DNA of 64,000 nucleotides from JBARKJ01 sp963698885 (GCA_963698885.1 CAVOSJ010000003.1:688105-752104), one strand, 5' to 3'; counted from the first letter of the stretch, positions 9,043 through 17,587 are shown. Numbers and translations are program-made. Notes: generated by a model from the letters alone, not told the origin.

Positions 9043-10053
9043 TTATACGCCGGTCTTCTGCAGCGACTTTTCGTACGCCTTGAGTTTCTCGTTGTCTATT
9101 TTCATGCCGAAGGAAAGCCCCATCTCCGTGAGGATTTCCTTTATCTCGTTTAAGGACTTCCTGCCGAAGTTTTTGGTCTTCAGCATCTCGCCCTCGGACT
9201 TCTGTACCAAGTCCGCAATCGTCTTTATGTTCGCGTTCTTCAGGCAGTTCGCGGAGCGGACGGAGAGTTCCAGCTCGTTAACGCTTCTCAGCAGGTTCTC
9301 GTTGAACTTGTCCTCCACTTCCTCCGCCTCTGCCTCTATTATCTCGCCCTCTTCCTCGAAGTTGATGAAGATGCCCAGGTGGTCCTTCAGTATCTTCGCG
9401 CCATAGGCGACGGCGTCGTCCGGCCGGACGCTCCCGTCAGTTATCACTTCCATTATCAGCTTGTCATAATCGGTTTCCTGGCCGACGCGTGCGCTCTCCA
9501 CCCAGTAGTTGACCCTCTGGATAGGCGAAAAGATGGAGTCCACCGGGACTACGCCAATCGGCATGTCCGGCTCTTTGTTCCTCTCGGAGGGGACGTATCC
9601 CCTGCCCTTCTTGACGGTCATCTCGATAGTGAAGCGGGCATCCTTATCCAGCGTAGCTATGAGGAGGTCCGGCGTTAAAACTTCGATATCCGCGTCCGTG
9701 TCAATGTGCGAGCCGTAAACCGCGCCTGGGCCTTCGACGTCGATGCTGATGGTCTTCGGCTTGTCGGTATGCATCTTGAAACGGAGTTTCTTTATATTCA
9801 GTATTATGTCCGTGACGTCCTCGACCACCCCCGGGATAGAAGAGAACTCGTGCAGCACGCCCTCTATCCTGATGGAAGTAACGGCCGCGCCCTCCAGCGA
9901 GGAGAGCAGCACCCTCCGGAGCGAATTTCCGATGGTGGTGCCGAAGCCCCGCTCAAACGGTTCCGCGCTGAACTTGCCGTAGGTGTTCGTGAGCGAGTCC
10001 GCCTCGAACTCCAGCTTTTTGGGGATCTGGAATCCCTTTAGCTTCATTGTCAT
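9043..10053 (-). CDS. rpoA: RNA polymerase alpha subunit
   Basis: 336 residues, full length. The N-terminal dimerisation domain contains GFGTTIGNSLRRVLLSS. The C-terminal domain (about residues 255-320) carries ELELSVRSANCLKNANI and the helix-hairpin-helix region that binds UP elements and activators. The linker is acidic (EEEGEIIEAEAEEVED). AGGAGAG precedes the ATG at 10053; an ATG two codons later is a possible alternative. Position between rpsD and rplQ is the standard alpha-operon order. Confidence 0.97.
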   Translation of the reverse strand: MTMKLKGFQIPKKLEFEADSLTNTYGKFSAEPFERGFGTTIGNSLRRVLLSSLEGAAVTSIRIEGVLHEFSSIPGVVEDVTDIILNIKKLRFKMHTDKPKTISIDVEGPGAVYGSHIDTDADIEVLTPDLLIATLDKDARFTIEMTVKKGRGYVPSERNKEPDMPIGVVPVDSIFSPIQRVNYWVESARVGQETDYDKLIMEVITDGSVRPDDAVAYGAKILKDHLGIFINFEEEGEIIEAEAEEVEDKFNENLLRSVNELELSVRSANCLKNANIKTIADLVQKSEGEMLKTKNFGRKSLNEIKEILTEMGLSFGMKIDNEKLKAYEKSLQKTGV

Positions 10054-10129
10054 TAACCTCTCCTTGTCGGTTTCTCTTTAAAACTCTAAAAGGAGGCCGG
10101 GAGCCTTATTGCCCCTAACCTGTCCTTCT

Positions 10130-10756
10130 TTATTTCGAGTAAAGCTCGACTATGAGGTTCTCATTTATAGGCAGTGCAATGTCCTCTCTCGAGGGCATGG
10201 ACAGCACTTTTCCTTTCAGGTTCTGCTTGTCCAGCTCCAGCCAGCCCGGCAGGCCTTTTCTGTCCATCGCCGTAGCCAACTCCTGGAACCTTAAGCCACT
10301 CTTGCTCTTCTCCCTGAGCGCGACCTCGTCCCCGGCCCTCACGACATAGGAGGGGATGTTCACCGTCCTGCCGTTGACCTTGAAATGCCCGTGGGAAACC
10401 ATGATCCTCGCTTCCTTGCGGGAGGCGCCGAAGCCGAGCCTGAATATGACGTTATCCAGCCTTCTCTCAAGGAGCTGCAACAGGTTCTCGCCGGTCACGC
10501 CTTTCATGCGGGCGGCCTTAACGTAGTAGCCCCTGAACTGCTGCTCCAGGACGCCGTAAATACGGCGGACTTTCTGCTTCTCGCGGAGCTGCACGCCATA
10601 GTCCGAGACCTTCGCCCGGCCCTGGCCATGCTGGCCGGGGGCGTACGTCCTGCGATCGACCGAGCATTTCTCGGTGAAGCAGCGGTCTCCTTTTAAAAAG
10701 AGCTTGATGGTCTCTCTCCTGCACTGTCTGCAGACAGGACCGGTATATCTTGCCAA
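10130..10756 (-). CDS. rpsD: Ribosomal protein S4
   Basis: 208 residues. The N-terminus has the zinc-type cysteines C9xxC12, C26 and C31, and the S4 RNA-binding domain follows. S4 is a primary 16S rRNA binder and, in E. coli, translational repressor of the alpha operon. The start is TTG at 10756, set by an ideal AGGAGG at 10763-10768. Just upstream lies a set of mutually exclusive hairpins that can pair with that ribosome-binding site (separate entry), so translational control of this gene is plausible. Confidence 0.97.
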   Translation of the reverse strand: MARYTGPVCRQCRRETIKLFLKGDRCFTEKCSVDRRTYAPGQHGQGRAKVSDYGVQLREKQKVRRIYGVLEQQFRGYYVKAARMKGVTGENLLQLLERRLDNVIFRLGFGASRKEARIMVSHGHFKVNGRTVNIPSYVVRAGDEVALREKSKSGLRFQELATAMDRKGLPGWLELDKQNLKGKVLSMPSREDIALPINENLIVELYSK

Positions 10757-10761
10757 GGTTT

Positions 10762-10813
10762 TCCTCCTGTGCGGGAGGACACGAGAGTCCTCCCCTACAA
10801 TTTTTTGCAGGGG
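10762..10813 (-). promoter_or_regulatory. Candidate RNA switch in the rpsK-rpsD intergenic region
   Basis: Read 5' to 3' in the mRNA, there are four segments. Segment 1 (10813-10805) and the start of segment 2 (10800-10792) form a nine-pair hairpin with an AAAA loop. Segment 2 (10794-10787, GGGAGGAC) can instead pair perfectly with segment 3 (10780-10773, GTCCTCCC). Segment 3 also contains CCTCC (10778-10774), complementary to the GGAGG of the rpsD ribosome-binding site with a six-base loop. The hairpins share bases and exclude each other, so formation of 1:2 would free segment 3 to mask the ribosome-binding site. Seen directly; the regulatory role is inferred. Confidence 0.5.
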
Positions 10814-10842
10814 CCGACTTATGTGCCGCCCCCGAAATTATG

Positions 10843-11232
10843 TTAAACCCTTCGCCTTTTGGGCGGTCGGCACCCGTTGTGCGGTATCGGCGTCACGTCC
10901 CGTATCGCCGAAATATCCAGCCCCGCGGACTGAAGGGCCCGTATAGCTGATTCTCGGCCGGAACCCGGCCCCTTCACCCAGACTTCGACGATCCTCATGC
11001 CCTGGTCCATCGCCTTTTTGCCGGCGTTTTCCGAGGCCATCTGGGCGGCAAAAGGGGTGCTCTTCCTGGAGCCTTTGAAACCCTGGTTGCCCGCGCTCGA
11101 CCAGCATACGACGTTGCCGTTCTGGTCGGTTATGGTCACGATAGTGTTGTTGAAGGAGGCAGTGATATGAGCCACCCCGGTCGGGATGTTCTTCTTCTCC
11201 TTCTTCGGACCACTTCTCTTCGGTCCAGCCAT
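10843..11232 (-). CDS. rpsK: Ribosomal protein S11
   Basis: 129 residues with a basic N-terminal tail (PKRSGPKKEKK) and the conserved HITASFNNTIVTITD and C-terminal HNGCRPPKRRRV blocks. S11 sits on the platform of the 30S subunit near the E site. AGGAGG stands just before the ATG. It lies 31 bases after rpsM in the usual S13-S11-S4-alpha-L17 order. Confidence 0.97.
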   Translation of the reverse strand: MAGPKRSGPKKEKKNIPTGVAHITASFNNTIVTITDQNGNVVCWSSAGNQGFKGSRKSTPFAAQMASENAGKKAMDQGMRIVEVWVKGPGSGRESAIRALQSAGLDISAIRDVTPIPHNGCRPPKRRRV

Positions 11233-11263
11233 TTTACCTCCTGAATACCTTTAGCGTGTTCGT

Positions 11264-11641
11264 TTACTTAACGGCCTTTTTCTTGCCCGCGACGGTGCGT
11301 TTCGGCCCCTTGCGGGTACGCGCGTTCGTCTTGGTCCTCTGGCCCCTGACGGGCATCCCCCGCCTGTGGCGCAGTCCCCTGTAGCAGCCGATGTCCATGA
11401 GCCTTTTGATGGCCATGGTACGGTCCCGACGGAGGTCGCCTTCCACCTTGAAGGACCTGTCGATGATTTCCCTGAGGCGGTTCACCTCTGCGTCGGTGAG
11501 GTCCTTAACCCTCGTGTCCGGGCTGACCCCCGCCTCCGCCAGAATCTTCTGCGAAGAGGCGCGTCCTATCCCGAAGATATAGGTAAGGCCTATCTCAATC
11601 CTTTTTTCTCTTGGTAGGTCTACGCCTGCAATCCTTGCCAA
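11264..11641 (-). CDS. rpsM: Ribosomal protein S13
   Basis: 125 residues; head protein of the 30S subunit contacting the P-site tRNA and the 50S bridge. Starts at TTG (MARIAGVDLPREKR) with GGAGG five bases upstream. The C-terminal RGQRTKTNARTRKGPKR extension is typical. It follows rpmJ by 24 bases. Confidence 0.97.
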   Translation of the reverse strand: MARIAGVDLPREKRIEIGLTYIFGIGRASSQKILAEAGVSPDTRVKDLTDAEVNRLREIIDRSFKVEGDLRRDRTMAIKRLMDIGCYRGLRHRRGMPVRGQRTKTNARTRKGPKRTVAGKKKAVK

Positions 11642-11665
11642 TGCTTCCTCCTTGGGCTAGGGCTA

Positions 11666-11779
11666 TTAACCCTGCCGCTGTTTGTGTCTCGGGTTCACGC
11701 AGATGACCCGGACGGTGCCTTTCCTTTTTATGATCTTGCACTTGTCGCAGATCTTTTTTACTGATGAACGGACTTTCAT
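11666..11779 (-). CDS. rpmJ: Ribosomal protein L36, zinc form
   Basis: 37 residues read directly on the minus strand: MKVRSSVKKICDKC, then a basic linker, then CVNPRHKQRQG. The zinc ligands C11, C14, C27 and H32 are present, so this is the zinc-binding (C+) form. It sits between infA and rpsM, as in most bacteria. Confidence 0.96.
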   Translation of the reverse strand: MKVRSSVKKICDKCKIIKRKGTVRVICVNPRHKQRQG

Positions 11780-11791
11780 GATTGAACCCTC

Positions 11792-12010
11792 TTATTTGAA
11801 TCTGTACGTTATCCTGCCCCTGGTCAAGTCATACGGGGAAAGCTCTACGGTAACCCTGTCCCCTGGCAGTATCTTAATAAAGTGCATCCTCATTTTTCCG
11901 GAAATGTGCGCGAGTACGACGTGCTTGTTGTCGAGTTCCACCCGGAACATCGCATTCGGCAGGGTCTCCAGGATTTTTCCCTGTACTTCAATCGCGTCTT
12001 CCTTGGCCAT
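11792..12010 (-). CDS. infA: Translation initiation factor IF-1
   Basis: 72 residues, one S1/OB-fold domain (MAKEDAIEVQGKILETLPN at the start, RGRITYRFK at the end). It binds the A site of the 30S subunit during initiation. Placed between map and rpmJ, eight bases after the map stop. Confidence 0.97.
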   Translation of the reverse strand: MAKEDAIEVQGKILETLPNAMFRVELDNKHVVLAHISGKMRMHFIKILPGDRVTVELSPYDLTRGRITYRFK

Positions 12011-12018
12011 AGGTTCCT

Positions 12019-12765
12019 TTATGCCACTGTCAATATTACCGGCCCGTCTTCGGTAACCGCTATCGTATGCTCGAAATGAGCCGAAGGCATCCCGTCAATC
12101 GTTACGGCGGTCCAGCCGTCTTTCATGACCACCGTGCCGGACTTCCCCATATTTATCATTGGCTCGATCGCCAGTGTCGCACCGGCCTTAAGCCTGGGTC
12201 CCTGCCCCGGAGGGCCGAAGTTCGGAACTTGCGGCTCTTCGTGAAGAGCCCTGCCGATGCCGTGCCCGACAAACTCGCGCACTACCGAATACCCGAAGGA
12301 CTCGGCAAAGCTCTGTACCGCGTGGGAGATGTCCGAGACGCGGTTGCCTGGGAGAGCTTTTTCTATACCCTTGTAAAGCGACTGCTCCGTCACTTCCATG
12401 AGTCTCTCAAGCTCGGGCGATATCTCGCCCACCGGTACTGTTATGGCGGCGTCTCCGTAATACCCGTCGACCACCGCCCCCAGGTCCAGCCCGATTATCT
12501 CCCCTTCTTTAAGAGCCCTGCCCGACGGAATCCCATGCACCACCACCTCGTTTATGGAGGCGCAGAGGCTCTTGGGATATCCCAGGTAGCCTTTGAATGC
12601 CGGCTTTCCGCCGTGCTTTATTATATAATCCTCGGCGAAGGAGTCCAGCTTGTCCGTGGTGATGCCGGGCGTAATAATCTCCCGGAGCCCCGCAAGCGCC
12701 CCGGCCACTATCCGGCAGGCCGCCCGCATCTTCTCCACCTCGGAAGGAGACTTAAGGATAATCAC
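12019..12765 (-). CDS. map: Methionine aminopeptidase, type I
   Basis: 248 residues; removes the N-terminal Met from nascent proteins. The five-ligand metal site is visible: D in GLDLGAV, D in YYGDAA, H in GHGIG, E in AIEPM and E near the end in AVTEDGPV; the substrate His lies in VVHGIP. No N-terminal zinc finger, so bacterial type I. The start is GTG at 12765, two bases after the adk stop, with AAGGA inside the end of adk. Confidence 0.96.
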   Translation of the reverse strand: MIILKSPSEVEKMRAACRIVAGALAGLREIITPGITTDKLDSFAEDYIIKHGGKPAFKGYLGYPKSLCASINEVVVHGIPSGRALKEGEIIGLDLGAVVDGYYGDAAITVPVGEISPELERLMEVTEQSLYKGIEKALPGNRVSDISHAVQSFAESFGYSVVREFVGHGIGRALHEEPQVPNFGPPGQGPRLKAGATLAIEPMINMGKSGTVVMKDGWTAVTIDGMPSAHFEHTIAVTEDGPVILTVA

Positions 12766-12767
12766 GT

Positions 12768-13412
12768 CTATCCTTCGAGGGCCCGGACCATCCTGTCCAG
12801 AATATCTTTCATCCCGCCCACGCCGTCAACCGCCGCAAGCAGGCCTTTGGCCTTGTAGTAATTAATAAGCGGCGAGGTCGAGGCCTGGTACACCTTCAGG
12901 CGGTTCGTTATCGCCTCTTCCTTGTCGTCGTCCCTCTGGTAGAGATCGCCGCCGCAGGAGTCGCAGACGCCTTCCTTCTTCGAGGGCTTGAAAGCGACAT
13001 GATAGCCTGCCTGGCAGTTGCGGCAGGTCCTGCGTCCTCCAAGCCTTTTTACCAGCTCGGAATCGGGCACTTCGATAGAGAGCACCTTGTCTATGGGCGT
13101 CTTCATGTCCGCGAGCGCGGCGTCAAGCGACTCGGCCTGCGGTACCGTCCTGGGGAAGCCGTCAAGGATGTAGCCCTTCTTGCAATCGTCTTCCTTCAGA
13201 CGCTCCTTCACAATTCCCACCACAACGGAATCCGGAACGAGCTCGCCCTTGTCCATGAACTTTTTCGCTTCTAACCCAAGCGGGGTCTTATCCGCCAGAT
13301 TCTTCCTGAGGATGTCTCCGGTCGATATCTGGGGTATTCCATATTTCTGTACCAGGTCTTTCGCCTGCGTGCCTTTTCCTGCCCCCGGAGGGCCTAATAA
13401 TATCAGTCTCAT
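12768..13412 (-). CDS. adk: Adenylate kinase with zinc-binding LID
   Basis: 214 residues; converts ATP + AMP to two ADP. P-loop GPPGAGKGTQ at residues 8-17, and the DGFPRT nucleotide-binding block near residue 84. The LID domain carries four cysteines, C130xxC133 and C150xxC153, the structural zinc site seen in Gram-positive and many other adenylate kinases and missing in E. coli. It lies five bases after secY. Confidence 0.97.
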   Translation of the reverse strand: MRLILLGPPGAGKGTQAKDLVQKYGIPQISTGDILRKNLADKTPLGLEAKKFMDKGELVPDSVVVGIVKERLKEDDCKKGYILDGFPRTVPQAESLDAALADMKTPIDKVLSIEVPDSELVKRLGGRRTCRNCQAGYHVAFKPSKKEGVCDSCGGDLYQRDDDKEEAITNRLKVYQASTSPLINYYKAKGLLAAVDGVGGMKDILDRMVRALEG

Positions 13413-13417
13413 AATGG

Positions 13418-14716
13418 TTATCTCCTTCCCTTGATGCGAACGCCCTTCATGAAACCCTCATAATGGCGGGTGATTAAATGGGTTTCAATCTGGCTAACGG
13501 TGTCAAGGGCGACCCCGACCACTATTAATAAAGAAGTCCCGCCAAAATAAAAGCTTATGTGAAAAGCCCTGTAGAATATGTCCGGCAGAACGCAGACCGC
13601 GGAGAGGTAGATCGCTCCGCCGAAGGTCACCCTGTTAAGCACCTTGTATATATAGTCGGACGTGTTCTTGCCGGGCCTTATCCCCGGGATGAACCCGCCG
13701 TACTTCTTCATGTTGTCCGCAACGTCAACCGGGTTGAACACGACCGCCGTGTAGAAGAAGGCGAAGAATACGATCATCCCGACGTACAGCACGGTATAAA
13801 GCAGCGCCCCGCGGCTTAACTGCTCTTTCATCGAGGCCACCCATGTCGCATTGGAAAAGCTTGCAAGGGTCGCCGGGAACATCAGAATGGAGGAGGCGAA
13901 TATCGGCGGGATAACCCCGGCGGTATTGAGCTTCAGCGGCATGTGCGTGTTCTGGCCGCCGCCCAAGCTGGAGCCGACCACTCTTTTGGCGTATTGTACC
14001 GGGATTCTCCGCTGGCCCCGCTCCATGTATATTATCGCCCCGACGACCGCTATCATTATGATGACCATGATAAGCACGGTGAAGAGCGAGAGCTCGTCGG
14101 CGCGGAAGAGCCTGTAAGTATCGATGATTGCGTTGGGGAACCTGGCGACTATGCCCCCGAATATTATGAGCGATATTCCGTTGCCGATGCCCCGCTCGGT
14201 TATCTGCTCGCCCAGCCACATGATAAATGACGTGCCGCAGGTGAGCGTAATCATGGTCATTATCCGGAAGCCCCAGCCGGGATTCGCTATGAACGCGCCG
14301 CCCTGCATCCCCTCCAGGCCTATCGCAATCATAAATGACTGCACCAGGGAGATACCGACCGTTCCGTAGCGGGTGTACTGGGTGATCTTCTTCCTGCCTC
14401 GCTCCCCTTCCTTCTGGAGCTGGGCCAGATACGGGAAGACCACGGTGAGGAGCTGGAGGATGATCGAGGCGCTGATGTATGGCATTATGCCCAGCGCGAA
14501 GATCGTCACCCTTGACAGGGCCCCGCCGGAGAACATGTCGAAAAAGCCCATCAAGGCGCCGGCGTTCGCGTGCAGGAACTTGGACAGCTCTTCGCCGTTG
14601 ATGCCCGGAGTGGGGATGTGCCCGCCTATCCTGTACACCACGAGGAGCGCAAGGGTGAAGGCGATGCGCTTCTTCAGCTCCGGTATCTTGAAGACATTTT
14701 TGAAGCTTTCTATCAA
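13418..14716 (-). CDS. secY: Preprotein translocase channel SecY
   Basis: 432 residues with ten hydrophobic segments; the protein-conducting channel of the Sec system in the inner membrane. The N-terminus (MIESFKNVFKIPELKKRI) and the HIPTPGIN block are conserved. The start is TTG at 14716, overlapping the rplO stop as TTGA, so translation is coupled to L15. SecE is encoded in this same window at 39856-40044. Confidence 0.96.
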   Translation of the reverse strand: MIESFKNVFKIPELKKRIAFTLALLVVYRIGGHIPTPGINGEELSKFLHANAGALMGFFDMFSGGALSRVTIFALGIMPYISASIILQLLTVVFPYLAQLQKEGERGRKKITQYTRYGTVGISLVQSFMIAIGLEGMQGGAFIANPGWGFRIMTMITLTCGTSFIMWLGEQITERGIGNGISLIIFGGIVARFPNAIIDTYRLFRADELSLFTVLIMVIIMIAVVGAIIYMERGQRRIPVQYAKRVVGSSLGGGQNTHMPLKLNTAGVIPPIFASSILMFPATLASFSNATWVASMKEQLSRGALLYTVLYVGMIVFFAFFYTAVVFNPVDVADNMKKYGGFIPGIRPGKNTSDYIYKVLNRVTFGGAIYLSAVCVLPDIFYRAFHISFYFGGTSLLIVVGVALDTVSQIETHLITRHYEGFMKGVRIKGRR

Positions 14717-15159
14717 AGCTGGATTACCTCTGCTCGTCCGCCGGCAGCTTCAATCTTCTGGACGGCGCTCTTGGAAAATTTATGGGCCTGCACTGTCACG
14801 GCCTTCGTCAGTTCGCCGTGGGCCAGGACTTTTATCCCGTCACCGAGCTTCTTTATTATGCCATGGTCGAAAAGCGCCTCCGGGCCTATCACGTCCACGC
14901 CCTCGAGATTCGCGATGTCGCGGAGGTTCACCAGTGCATATTCCTTGCGGAAGATATTGGTGAATCCGCGCTTCGGTATTCTCCGGATAAGGGGCATCTG
15001 CCCGCCCTCGAAGCCAGGACCTTTCGCGCCGCCGGCGCGGGACTTCTGTCCCTTTTCGCCTCTGGTGGCGGTCTTTCCGTGGCCGGAACCCGCGCCCCTG
15101 CCTACTCTCTTCCTGTTCTTTCTCGCCCCCGGATTTGGGGCCAGTTCCTCTATCTTCAT
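14713..15159 (-). CDS. rplO: Ribosomal protein L15
   Basis: 148 residues with the Gly/Arg/Lys-rich N-terminal extension typical of L15 (NPGARKNRKRVGRGAGSGHG) and a globular C-terminal half. Late-assembling protein of the 50S subunit. The start overlaps the rpmD stop by one base (TGATG) and the stop overlaps secY. Confidence 0.97.
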   Translation of the reverse strand: MKIEELAPNPGARKNRKRVGRGAGSGHGKTATRGEKGQKSRAGGAKGPGFEGGQMPLIRRIPKRGFTNIFRKEYALVNLRDIANLEGVDVIGPEALFDHGIIKKLGDGIKVLAHGELTKAVTVQAHKFSKSAVQKIEAAGGRAEVIQL

Positions 15160-15347
15160 CAGATCCCCTCTTCCATTACTGTAACCATGTGCGAGACCTT
15201 GTTTATCATCCCGCGTATCTGGGGCGTGTCCTGCCTTACCACCACGCTGTTCACTTTCGTCAGCCCCAATCCGACCAGGACCTTCCTGTGCTTCTCCGGG
15301 TGGCCTATCGGGCTCCTCGTCAATTTTACCTTTATGTTTCCAGCCAT
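15159..15347 (-). CDS. rpmD: Ribosomal protein L30
   Basis: 62 residues, normal size (VKLTRSPIGHPEKHRKVLVGLGL, then RGMINKVSHMV). Small 50S protein whose gene always stands between rpsE and rplO in this operon. ATG at 15347, 12 bases after the rpsE stop. Confidence 0.96.
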   Translation of the reverse strand: MAGNIKVKLTRSPIGHPEKHRKVLVGLGLTKVNSVVVRQDTPQIRGMINKVSHMVTVMEEGI

Positions 15348-15359
15348 TATGGCCTCCTC

Positions 15360-15860
15360 TTAAGACGCTATCTCTTCCACGGTCTTGCCGCGGAGCTTGG
15401 CGACCTGTTCCACGCTCCTTAACTGCTTCAGTCCTTCAAGAGTGGCCCTCGCCACGTTGTGAGGATTGGAACTGCCAAGGGACTTGGAGAGTATGTTATG
15501 AATGCCCGCGACCTCGAGTATCGCACGGACCGCTCCGCCCGCGATAAGGCCCGTACCGGCGGAGGCCGGCTTCAGCAGGACTCTCGCCGAACCGAAATGT
15601 CCCAGTATCGCATGCGGTATCGTCGTCTCCTTGAGCGCCATCTTTACCATGCTCTTCTTTGCGCGCTCGACCGCCTTCTGTATCGCGACCGGCACTTCGA
15701 CGGCTTTCCCCTTGCCTATCCCGACACTCCCCGCGCCGTCACCGACGACGACCAGCGCCGAAAAGGAGAACCTCCGGCCGCCCTTGACGACTTTGGCCAC
15801 CCTGTTAATGTGGATGACTTTGTCCTTTAAAGCCGAGCCCTCGGCATCGTACTTATCCAA
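15360..15860 (-). CDS. rpsE: Ribosomal protein S5
   Basis: 166 residues; 30S protein needed for decoding accuracy. The N-terminal double-stranded-RNA-binding domain (VVKGGRRFSFSALVVVGDG) is followed by the S5 C-terminal domain (SARVLLKPASAGTGLIAGG). The start is TTG at 15860 with GGAGG seven bases upstream. Confidence 0.97.
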   Translation of the reverse strand: MDKYDAEGSALKDKVIHINRVAKVVKGGRRFSFSALVVVGDGAGSVGIGKGKAVEVPVAIQKAVERAKKSMVKMALKETTIPHAILGHFGSARVLLKPASAGTGLIAGGAVRAILEVAGIHNILSKSLGSSNPHNVARATLEGLKQLRSVEQVAKLRGKTVEEIAS

Positions 15861-15873
15861 TTAAATTCCTCCT

Positions 15874-16242
15874 TCAGAAATTCAGACCGGCTTCACGCGC
15901 CGCGTCGGCCAAGGCTTTAATCCTGCCGTGAAATATGTAGCCGCCCCTGTCGAACACGACGTCCTTGACGCCCTTCTCGATGGCCTTCTTCGCCACGGCG
16001 GCACCGACCTTCTTCGCGGCGTCGATGTTGCCGCTGGACTTGAGGCCTTCTTTGACGTCCTTGTCCAGCGTGGACGCGGCGGTTATCGTGACGCCGTTCA
16101 TGTCGTCTATAACCTGCGCATAGATGTTCGAGGCGCTCCGGAATACATTCAGCCTTGGGCGCTCGGTCGTGCCATGCACTTTTTTCCTGACCCTGTACTG
16201 CCTTCTTTGCCTTCCGGCGAGCCTGTTGTTCGTGGAGCCCAT
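15874..16242 (-). CDS. rplR: Ribosomal protein L18
   Basis: 122 residues; binds 5S rRNA with L5 in the central protuberance. The basic N-terminus and RPRLNVFRSASNIYAQVIDD are conserved, and the protein ends in ADAAREAGLNF. ATG at 16242, one base after the rplF stop. Confidence 0.97.
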   Translation of the reverse strand: MGSTNNRLAGRQRRQYRVRKKVHGTTERPRLNVFRSASNIYAQVIDDMNGVTITAASTLDKDVKEGLKSSGNIDAAKKVGAAVAKKAIEKGVKDVVFDRGGYIFHGRIKALADAAREAGLNF

Positions 16243-16243
16243 G

Positions 16244-16780
16244 TTATTTACCCTTTTTCCCTTCCTTGCGGAGTATCGTCTCTTCGGCGTATTTTATACC
16301 CTTGCCCTTGTAAGGCTCCGGCTTCCTCACCGCACGGACGTTTGCGGCCACCTGGCCCACGAGCTCTTTGTCTATGCTGGAGAGCTTTATGGTGGTCGCC
16401 TTTTCGACGGCTGCGGAGACGCCATTAGGGAGTTCAAAGTTGACGGGATGCGAATAGCCCATGTTCAGCACGAGGATGTTTCCTTTTACCTCGGCCTTAT
16501 ATCCGACGCCGTTTATCTCCAGCACCCTCTCGAAACCCTTGGTGACGCCGGAGACCATGTTGCTTATAAGGGTCCTGGTCAGCCCGTGGAGCGAACGGTC
16601 CAACCGGTGGTCGGAAGCCCTCTCAACCACGATCGATGTCCCCTCCTGGCGTATCGCCATCTTCGGGTGAAACTCTCTCGAGAGCTCGCCTTTAGGGCCT
16701 TTCACGCGGAGGCTGGTGCCGGTAAGCTTTACCTCCACGCCCGCCGGTATCTCCACCGGTTTTTTGCCTATCCTGGACAT
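16244..16780 (-). CDS. rplF: Ribosomal protein L6
   Basis: 178 residues made of two L6 repeats (MSRIGKKPVEIPAGVEV at the start, EPYKGKGIKY near the end). It lies near the GTPase-associated centre of the 50S subunit. AAGGAG precedes the ATG. The 125 bases between this gene and rpsH hold a small tandem repeat (separate entry) and no gene. Confidence 0.97.
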   Translation of the reverse strand: MSRIGKKPVEIPAGVEVKLTGTSLRVKGPKGELSREFHPKMAIRQEGTSIVVERASDHRLDRSLHGLTRTLISNMVSGVTKGFERVLEINGVGYKAEVKGNILVLNMGYSHPVNFELPNGVSAAVEKATTIKLSSIDKELVGQVAANVRAVRKPEPYKGKGIKYAEETILRKEGKKGK

Positions 16781-16804
16781 TTTCTACTCCTTACGGGTTC
16801 GCTA

Positions 16805-16852
16805 TTATTCTTTATACAGAGGCCGCCGTTATTCTTAGTGCCGAGGCCGCCC
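16805..16852. repeat. Imperfect tandem 24-base repeat between rpsH and rplF
   Basis: Two head-to-tail copies, 16805-16828 and 16829-16852, match at 19 of 24 positions; both end in GAGGCCGCC. They sit in a 125-base gap that is unusually long for a spc operon. No function is evident. Confidence 0.6.
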
Positions 16853-16905
16853 TGAAGGTTCACGCCGCACTCTATCTCCTGCCCGGCAGTTATCTTTTGC
16901 CCGGT

Positions 16906-17304
16906 TTACCAGATGTAGCAGATGATCTCGCCGCCGATGTTCCTCTGCCTGGAGACCCGGTCTACCATGACGCCTCTGGAGGTGGAGATTATGGCGACGC
17001 CCAGGCCGCCCATCACGCGGGGGATGTCCTCGGCTCCGACATAGACGCGGTTCCCGGGCCGGCTCACCCTCTTGAGGCCGTTGATGACCCTGAACTCCTC
17101 GGGGCTGTATTTCATATAGACCCGGACTATCCCCTGCTTGCGGTCCTTGAGGAGCTTAAAGTTCTTTATGTATCCCTCTTCCTTCAGGACGCGGGCCAGT
17201 TCCAGTTTCAGGTTGGATGAAGGTATATCCACCTTCTCCTGTTTCGCCAGGTTGGCGTTTCTGATCCTGGTCAGCATGTCTGCAATCGGGTCCGTCATTC
17301 CCAT
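16906..17304 (-). CDS. rpsH: Ribosomal protein S8
   Basis: 132 residues from the ATG at 17304 (MGMTDPIADMLTRIRNA), chosen because AAGGAG stands nine bases upstream and the length then matches the family; a longer frame reaches 17340. S8 is a primary 16S rRNA binder in the central domain and, in E. coli, the repressor of the spc operon. Confidence 0.95.
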   Translation of the reverse strand: MGMTDPIADMLTRIRNANLAKQEKVDIPSSNLKLELARVLKEEGYIKNFKLLKDRKQGIVRVYMKYSPEEFRVINGLKRVSRPGNRVYVGAEDIPRVMGGLGVAIISTSRGVMVDRVSRQRNIGGEIICYIW

Positions 17305-17401
17305 CTTCCATTGCTCCTTTTTCGATATTTGATAAGACACCCGTCATTGGCCGTTATCAGGCGCGCAGGTTGTCCCGCCCGCCCCCAGCCCCCCGGGGTC
17401 T

Positions 17402-17587
17402 TTACCAGCTCGCCTTTATTACTCCCGGTATCTCGCCCTTTAAGGAGAGCTCACGGAAGCATATCCTGCACATCTCGAACTTCCGAAGAAAGCCCCTGGG
17501 CCTGCCGCAAATCTTGCAGCGGTTATATCCGCGGGTCGAGAACTTCGGCTCAAGTTTCTGCTTGGCTATGAGAGATTTCTTTGCCAA
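17402..17587 (-). CDS. rpsN: Ribosomal protein S14, zinc type (S14Z)
   Basis: 61 residues, the short zinc-binding form, with C24xxC27 and C40xxC43. The true start is TTG at 17587 (MAKKSLIAKQ) with GAGG upstream; an ATG further upstream only extends the frame into the end of rplE. Part of the 30S head. Confidence 0.95.
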   Translation of the reverse strand: MAKKSLIAKQKLEPKFSTRGYNRCKICGRPRGFLRKFEMCRICFRELSLKGEIPGVIKASW

